Source of the DNA: Lumbricus terrestris
Lineage: Eukaryota; Annelida; Clitellata; Crassiclitellata; Lumbricidae
Reading direction: 5' to 3'
Assembly: GCA_949752735.1 (NCBI GenBank)
Contig: OX457052.1
Location: 39,816,051-39,880,050, forward strand
DNA: 64,000 bases
Below, piece by piece: positions 57,861 to 64,000 of the stretch (its first letter is position 1; the number at the start of each line of letters is the position of its first letter). The notes beneath the pieces are model-generated. The model was not told the origin of the DNA. It did not search any database and saw only the letters and a program-made list of their open reading frames with translations. The position numbers and the translations under genes were made by a program.

Positions 57861-59244
57861 TGTAAAGAATCTCGACCCACTAGGGCTGGGCAAAAGACCA
57901 CCAGGAACCGAGCTCCAGACCCTAGTCGTTAAGGCGATGTCCGTCCGTCGTGTAGTCCGGCGTCAACTGGGGATTGACGACTAGCCAGTCAGGCTTGAAA
58001 CACTTTTATTCGACTTCAAGAAAACCCTCGTTAAGCTGTCCTCAGCCAACTTCTATAGCGCCAGAGTTCGGAGCAAGTTCGGAGCAAGTTCGGAGCAAGT
58101 TCGGAGCAATTCGCGTAGCGCCACTGTCTGAAAACTAATATACCACTATCTACAGTAATTGCCAACGCAGAATGCTGAATCGTCGTCGAGTAGAGGACCG
58201 CTGCTTCGCCAGCGCACGTCGAAGTCGGTGAAACGGGTCGGGTTTCGAACCAGAGTCGACGTCGTCGTTGCGTAGCGATAAAACTGAACCACTGCGCTCA
58301 CCCGGTCGGAAACGTTGGCAGATCCGGAGTCGAATGGCGTCGTCGTTGCGTAGCGAGAATCACCAGACTCTCCGTCGTCAGCAGCGTCGGAAGGCAGAGA
58401 GAACGACTGTGGGTCAAGAATCGAACCCCAGCCACCAGCGTCGGACAGCAAAGGCTTACGAACCTTTCGTCGTCGACAGCGTCGGATGGCAGTCGTCGTA
58501 GATTCACGAAAGTCCCCAGACTTTCCGCCGTCAGCCGCGTCGAGTTACAGAAGAGCACGACTGTGGGTCAAGAATCGAACCCCAGCCACCAGCGTCGGAC
58601 AGCAAAGGCTTACGAACCTTTCGTCGTCGACAGCGTCGGATTGCAGACGTCGTAGATTCACCGTAGCGCTCTTCGAAGCGTTTTCTCCCGTACGACTCGT
58701 AGCTGCACTGCGCCTCGAACCTGTAACACTCGGCTGTCGCAGCTCTCTTCTATCTCACGGCGACCGCGTCGGCTGATCCTTCCGTTCGATCGACTGTATT
58801 TCGACGACTGCTTCTCTGACTGTTTCTCGGTCGATGACTTCGATGACTTCTTCTCGGTGACTGTTTCCTTCGATGACTGCCGTGCCTGCGCACGCACTCG
58901 TATATATACGTATGCGCCAAGCCACGCCCATGCATATATTATGTAGACGCTGGACCACGCCCTGCATATATTATGTAGTCGCCTGTCAGGCCCAGGTAGA
59001 CGCTTAGCCACGCCTTGCATAAATTAAGTAGACGCCATGTAGACGCTTAGCCACGCCTTGCATAAATTAAGTAGACGGCATGTTGACGCTTAGCCACGCC
59101 TATGCATAAATTAAGTAGACGCCATGTAGACGCTTAGCCACGCCTATGCATGAATTAAGTAGACGGCATGTTTCAACGATACACAGGCAGACAGGGACAC
59201 GGACAATTAATTAAAACAAACTGCAGGGGCCTATTTTTACAACA
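57861..59244 (-). repeat. 3' LTR of element II
   Basis: On the minus strand it starts TGTTGTAAAAATAGG and ends GATTCTTTACA. It contains ~55-bp tandem repeats with GGCGTGGCTAAGCGTCTAC and, further on, tandem units with GGGGTTCGATTC B-box-like motifs. Confidence 0.85.
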
Positions 59245-59861
59245 CGCCTCCCCCAGAAGCAATCCAAGGCCCACCTTGGAGCACTAACAGAAAATCTACC
59301 CGACAATCGGAGTAAAACATTAATTGTCCAACTATACAGCAAATGCAAGAGTATCTGTACCAAAAGAAAATCTAACAAGTTTTCCAATCAGCAAAATGCT
59401 GTACATCAGCTTGCCACAGAAATAACTGTCACACGGTACCGTAATTAAAGACATCACAAATAGCCAAGCTGAATCGGGTGCGAAGTGCTTTTCGCGCACA
59501 TCCCCCTTTTTGTTCGGCTCTTTTCTTGCGGGTGCGAAGTGCCATCTCGGTCACAACCCCCTTTTATTTTTTTTTTCTCGCCTGTTTTTCATGTCTCTGC
59601 CTGTTTTCCTTTTTCTTTTTCTTTTTTCTTTTTTTAGGCTTATTTCTCAATTTTTTTTTTTCATTTCGGGTACGGTGTGAACTGTTTTGTTCACACCCCC
59701 CTTCTTTCTTTTTTTTTTTTTTTTTTTTCAAAACGACATAGCATAAATACAAACAATTGAATAGCTAACTATACAGCTGGCAATTACGCCTAATCAAAAA
59801 AAATAAGCTCGGAGTCAGGCACGACTCAATAATTATTTAACTAATTTGCTTTCAGCCGCGT

Positions 59862-62546
59862 TCACTGAAAGCGGACAGGACGGCCAGCGTTGCGTCGTGG
59901 TCGACCTGTAGAGGTCGCCACTCCGTCCAAATCCTGGTCGTGCGCATCCGTTTCGCGCGTTCCGTCCCCACGGCGGTGTGGCCGTCGACTGGTAGAAGCC
60001 GTGGCGCTCCCGGTCACTTTTTGGGGCGACCCTCCGGTCACTTTTTCGGTCGCCTCAGTCCATTCTCCCTTCGTCCTTCCATAACAGTGGCGAAGCTTGT
60101 CTACGTGCGCCACGAAGGGTTTAGCCTTCGGCGACTTTTGGAGAAGATAGTTGACCGGACCACACGCCCGCACAATCATCCACGGACCAGTGAAATTACG
60201 CTGGAACTTCGGACTACGTCCCACAAATTTCCGTGGACTGAAGTAGTAAACCCAGTCTCCGGCTTCAAATTTCGCTGGTCGTACACGCAGGTCGTAGCTG
60301 TGCTTGCGTCGCTCAGCGCCCTTTCTGAGACCTTGGCGTGCAGCGCGATACGCTTTTTCAAACTTTTCCAGCAATTCCGCAGCGTAGGTCGAATACGTCT
60401 GCCCGTTCCCGTCTGGTTCCACAACTCCAGTTACCAACATTTGTTCCAGTTGCGCATCAATGGTAGCCTGATAAGGAAGCGGTTGCCTCCTCAACGGTTG
60501 TCTCACCGGATGGGAGTCCCCAGTATCAATCCTATGCTGAGTAATCATGGTCCTTCCCAAATCATGGTCAGTGGTCGAGAAAATGCTTCCGTACTCGACC
60601 AACAAATTCTTCAGACGTTCTTTCACCTCAGCCGAAACATCCTCGGAGACATCTTCCATCAATTTTTCCACTAACTGTGCTTCCGGACCCGTCTGTCTAT
60701 CACTGCCTTCCATTACTTCAACATTTACGGGGTGCAAATCGCCCAACATCAAGTCAGTAGTTAACATCGCAGGCTGTTCATTCAAATTCACCACACGAAT
60801 GCACATTTTATCATCATCATCATTCAGCACAACTCTAGCTACATGCAATCCCGGCCGAATCTCTTTAGATTCAGTCATCCACGCTTCAGCTGTGGTCGTC
60901 AAATCACGATATTGCGTCCTACAAGGGATATCGCACTGCGAACGAGGAAGAACAGTTGTCTCCTCAGCAACAATAACCCTGCGACACCAAAGCGAACCAT
61001 TGCCCTTAACCAAAGAAATGCGGCGTCTACCAACAAAGAGTGCACCCTGACCAAAACCAAGTCGACAGCGGTGTTGCCTCAACCAATCCATTCCCAGCAT
61101 CGGTTCCCCAATCTGGTCAGAGACGAGAAAATTTGTCTCAATGGAAAAACCTCTGGAAATCCTGATTGGGACATCAACCTGACCCAAAACCCTTATCTGT
61201 GTTCCGTTAGCAGCCAAGAGAATGCGAGTGCTAGGCTGGAGCAACAACCCATCAACATCAGACGAGGGAACCAGGCTTACCTCCGACCCAGTGTCCACGA
61301 GGAACGTTCTTTGCCGTCCGTTGATCACTCCATGGATGTAGATCGCGTTGTTCGTCACGCCAGTTGCTCTGTCTCTCGTTGTATGGTTGGTGACGGTCTC
61401 TTGCTCGGTCGTCGGCTGACCCGAATCGCGTGCGTCGTCGTTCCGGCGGTCTGGAAACTGTCGGCGTTGTCGGCACTGGCGTGCGTAGTGCCCTGGGGAC
61501 CCGCATTTGAAACAGGTCGACCCACGTCCCAGACTTCCTGATGCGTTACCTTGAGACGGAATGGTCGGCGGAGCCATCGGTGCGGAGTTGAAGTTCGTCC
61601 TGTTCGAGCTTCGAAGTCCCTCCAGCTGTCGGCAGATTCTTTCTTCCATGTCCTGCTGCCACTTGCGCTGGGCAGTGAAGAAGTCGTCCAGCTGAGACTG
61701 AAGCTGTCCTCTGGTGTCGGCCTCCTGAGTTCCTCTTATTCGATTCGCCGGTCTGCGACGATCCTCCAGGTCTGCGGTCTGTTGATACGCCGACAAGCGT
61801 AGAGCTGTTCGGTACGCCTCGTCGATCGTCTTCGGTTCCCGTTCTCTCACCTTTAGAGACAGCTCCCGGTCACGGATAGCTTCAAGGAAGGCGTCCTTCG
61901 CAACGATCTCGGTCGTCTCGTTCGACGGCACTGGATAGGCGAGAACGACAAGTCTCCGGATGTCGTGCAGCAGATCTCCCAGACTTTCATCCGCCCTCTG
62001 TCGACGATAGTAGAGTTGCGCACGAAAAGTCTCAGCTTGACCTTCCGCGCCGTATCGTTGACGAAGTCTCTCGACCAGCTGTTCGTACGTCACCTCCGTT
62101 CGCGCTCCAAAGTCCCACAACAGCTGCGTTGCTGCCTTTTCCAAGGAAACACGGAGGAAGTCGACTTTGTCGATTGCCGTCCATCTATTGTGGCGTGCGC
62201 AGACGTCGAACTGTGCCAAGAACGATTCGAGAGACCCAGTCCCATCGAATTTTGCTGGTTTCATGGTCATCTTCCGTTCGCTGACCAAGCGACTGACGTT
62301 GTCCAAGACTTTCGTCTCCAAGGCGGTCGAGTCTCTCTCAGGAATCAGCAGACTTCTGCGATCCTTCTTCGGCACGTCGTCGAAATCGATTCTCTCCATG
62401 AAGCGGCTGGACTCGACCTCAAAGTCGACCAAGAGGTCCGTCCTTCGTCCCACTGCTGGCGTCGAAGTCATCGGGCGGTCATCAGCGTTCCCGTCCATCT
62501 CTGCCGTGTTCCACATTGTCGCTGAATTTCGCTCCACAGGCTGCAA
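59862..62546 (-). CDS. Gag-protease-integrase-tail fusion protein of element II
   Basis: 894 residues. The gag core is at about 95-265, the CCHC knuckle CFKCGSPGHYARQC near 344-357, and the retropepsin DTG near 419. A Pol linker follows with the first bases of RT (DTGDSHPVRQPLRRQPLPY, MLVTGVVEP). Near residue 708 the frame jumps to the integrase C-terminus (YAAELLEKFEKAYRAARQGL, GDWVYYFSPRK, FTGPWMIV, HVDKLRHCYG) and a KVTG-containing tail. The RT palm, RNase H and integrase core are lost, yet the frame is kept. Its gag and protease are close relatives of those at 7609. Confidence 0.85.
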   Translation of the reverse strand: MQPVERNSATMWNTAEMDGNADDRPMTSTPAVGRRTDLLVDFEVESSRFMERIDFDDVPKKDRRSLLIPERDSTALETKVLDNVSRLVSERKMTMKPAKFDGTGSLESFLAQFDVCARHNRWTAIDKVDFLRVSLEKAATQLLWDFGARTEVTYEQLVERLRQRYGAEGQAETFRAQLYYRRQRADESLGDLLHDIRRLVVLAYPVPSNETTEIVAKDAFLEAIRDRELSLKVREREPKTIDEAYRTALRLSAYQQTADLEDRRRPANRIRGTQEADTRGQLQSQLDDFFTAQRKWQQDMEERICRQLEGLRSSNRTNFNSAPMAPPTIPSQGNASGSLGRGSTCFKCGSPGHYARQCRQRRQFPDRRNDDARDSGQPTTEQETVTNHTTRDRATGVTNNAIYIHGVINGRQRTFLVDTGSEVSLVPSSDVDGLLLQPSTRILLAANGTQIRVLGQVDVPIRISRGFSIETNFLVSDQIGEPMLGMDWLRQHRCRLGFGQGALFVGRRRISLVKGNGSLWCRRVIVAEETTVLPRSQCDIPCRTQYRDLTTTAEAWMTESKEIRPGLHVARVVLNDDDDKMCIRVVNLNEQPAMLTTDLMLGDLHPVNVEVMEGSDRQTGPEAQLVEKLMEDVSEDVSAEVKERLKNLLVEYGSIFSTTDHDLGRTMITQHRIDTGDSHPVRQPLRRQPLPYQATIDAQLEQMLVTGVVEPDGNGQTYSTYAAELLEKFEKAYRAARQGLRKGAERRKHSYDLRVRPAKFEAGDWVYYFSPRKFVGRSPKFQRNFTGPWMIVRACGPVNYLLQKSPKAKPFVAHVDKLRHCYGRTKGEWTEATEKVTGGSPQKVTGSATASTSRRPHRRGDGTRETDAHDQDLDGVATSTGRPRRNAGRPVRFQ

Positions 62547-62590
62547 TCAGTTCGTAGCTGGGACCAGCTTTGTAGAAGTCCGACGAAATC

Positions 62591-62616
62591 CAATCACCCC
62601 ACTTCTGGTACCAGTT
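62591..62616 (-). other. Primer-binding site of element II
   Basis: TGGTACCAGAAGTGGGGTG lies three bases after the 5' LTR and is the same as in element I; tRNA-Leu is the likely primer. Confidence 0.55.
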
Positions 62617-64000
62617 TGTAAAGAATCTCGACCCACTAGGGCTGGGCAAAAGACCACCAGGAACCGAGCTCCAGACCCTAGTCGTTAAGGCGATGTCCGT
62701 CCGTCGTGTAGTCCGGCGTCAACTGGGGATTGACGACTAGCCAGTCAGGCTTGAAACACTTTTATTCGACTTCAAGAAAACCCTCGTTAAGCTGTCCTCA
62801 GCCAACTTCTATAGCGCCAGAGTTCGGAGCAAGTTCGGAGCAAGTTCGGAGCAAGTTCGGAGCAATTCGCGTAGCGCCACTGTCTGAAAACTAATATACC
62901 ACTATCTACAGTAATTGCCAACGCAGAATGCTGAATCGTCGTCGAGTAGAGGACCGCTGCTTCGCCAGCGCACGTCGAAGTCGGTGAAACGGGTCGGGTT
63001 TCGAACCAGAGTCGACGTCGTCGTTGCGTAGCGATAAAACTGAACCACTGCGCTCACCCGGTCGGAAACGTTGGCAGATCCGGAGTCGAATGGCGTCGTC
63101 GTTGCGTAGCGAGAATCACCAGACTCTCCGTCGTCAGCAGCGTCGGAAGGCAGAGAGAACGACTGTGGGTCAAGAATCGAACCCCAGCCACCAGCGTCGG
63201 ACAGCAAAGGCTTACGAACCTTTCGTCGTCGACAGCGTCGGATGGCAGTCGTCGTAGATTCACGAAAGTCCCCAGACTTTCCGCCGTCAGCCGCGTCGAG
63301 TTACAGAAGAGCACGACTGTGGGTCAAGAATCGAACCCCAGCCACCAGCGTCGGACAGCAAAGGCTTACGAACCTTTCGTCGTCGACAGCGTCGGATTGC
63401 AGACGTCGTAGATTCACCGTAGCGCTCTTCGAAGCGTTTTCTCCCGTACGACTCGTAGCTGCACTGCGCCTCGAACCTGTAACACTCGGCTGTCGCAGCT
63501 CTCTTCTATCTCACGGCGACCGCGTCGGCTGATCCTTCCGTTCGATCGACTGTATTTCGACGACTGCTTCTCTGACTGTTTCTCGGTCGATGACTTCGAT
63601 GACTTCTTCTCGGTGACTGTTTCCTTCGATGACTGCCGTGCCTGCGCACGCACTCGTATATATACGTATGCGCCAAGCCACGCCCATGCATATATTATGT
63701 AGACGCTGGACCACGCCCTGCATATATTATGTAGTCGCCTGTCAGGCCCAGGTAGACGCTTAGCCACGCCTTGCATAAATTAAGTAGACGCCATGTAGAC
63801 GCTTAGCCACGCCTTGCATAAATTAAGTAGACGGCATGTTGACGCTTAGCCACGCCTATGCATAAATTAAGTAGACGCCATGTAGACGCTTAGCCACGCC
63901 TATGCATGAATTAAGTAGACGGCATGTTTCAACGATACACAGGCAGACAGGGACACGGACAATTAATTAAAACAAACTGCAGGGGCCTATTTTTACAACA
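62617..64000 (-). repeat. 5' LTR of element II
   Basis: Same length as the LTR at 57861-59244 and apparently identical in all parts compared, indicating very recent insertion. Its outer end coincides with the window end. Confidence 0.85.

Larger units (their letters stand above)
57861..64000 (-). mobile_element. Gypsy-type element II, internally deleted, inserted in the Penelope-like element
   Basis: Two LTRs of 1384 bases each (57861-59244 and 62617-64000) flank a 3372-base internal region. The window ends exactly at the outer base of the 5' LTR, so the second target duplication cannot be seen. The polypurine tract TCTGGGGGAGGCG precedes the 3' LTR on the minus strand. Confidence 0.85.

Overview
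This is metazoan DNA, most likely from a marine invertebrate. Coding exons have GT-AG introns with consistent phases, telomere-type repeats are TTAGGG, and transposons, SINEs and microsatellites are dense. The host gene belongs to an animal family with farnesoic-acid-O-methyltransferase-like (FA; Pfam Methyltransf_FA) domains. An echinoderm, hemichordate or similar taxon would fit, but the sequence alone does not settle it.

The main host gene lies on the minus strand at 22438-47477. Thirteen exons join with compatible phases into a predicted 1005-residue type I membrane protein. It has a signal peptide (exon 1), six tandem FA-like domains (exons 2-12), and one transmembrane helix with a 48-residue cytoplasmic tail (exon 13). 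Every boundary between domains is a phase-1 intron. Intron positions inside the domains differ. The long introns carry LINEs, a Tc1-like element, a mariner-like element, hAT-type MITEs, SINEs and satellites.

Left flank (1-22.4 kb): a Gypsy-type gag element on the minus strand with its LTR at 4197-5595; a CR1/L2-like LINE split by a tandem LTR-internal-LTR-internal-LTR Gypsy dimer (6135-16333, flanked by ATAT); two copies of a tRNA-derived SINE; and two adjacent non-autonomous Helitrons (19805-21437).

Right flank (47.5-64 kb): minisatellites, including a 110-bp unit rich in TGACGTCA palindromes, then a remarkable 51.3-57.9 kb block. Here TTAGGG arrays alternate with 3' ends of Penelope-like elements and a ~420-bp satellite-like relative, all in one orientation and sharing TGAGCCAGTG near the telomeric junction. 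The last module is a Penelope-like element with reverse transcriptase and a GIY-YIG nuclease. It is interrupted at 57860 by a minus-strand Gypsy element whose two LTRs are equal in length (57861-59244, 62617-64000). That element encodes gag, protease, a stub of RT and the integrase C-terminus, joined in frame across a large internal deletion.

The strongest candidates for something undescribed are the six-FA-domain receptor-like gene and the telomere-repeat-linked Penelope modules. All gene models come from reading the sequence by eye; no searches were run.
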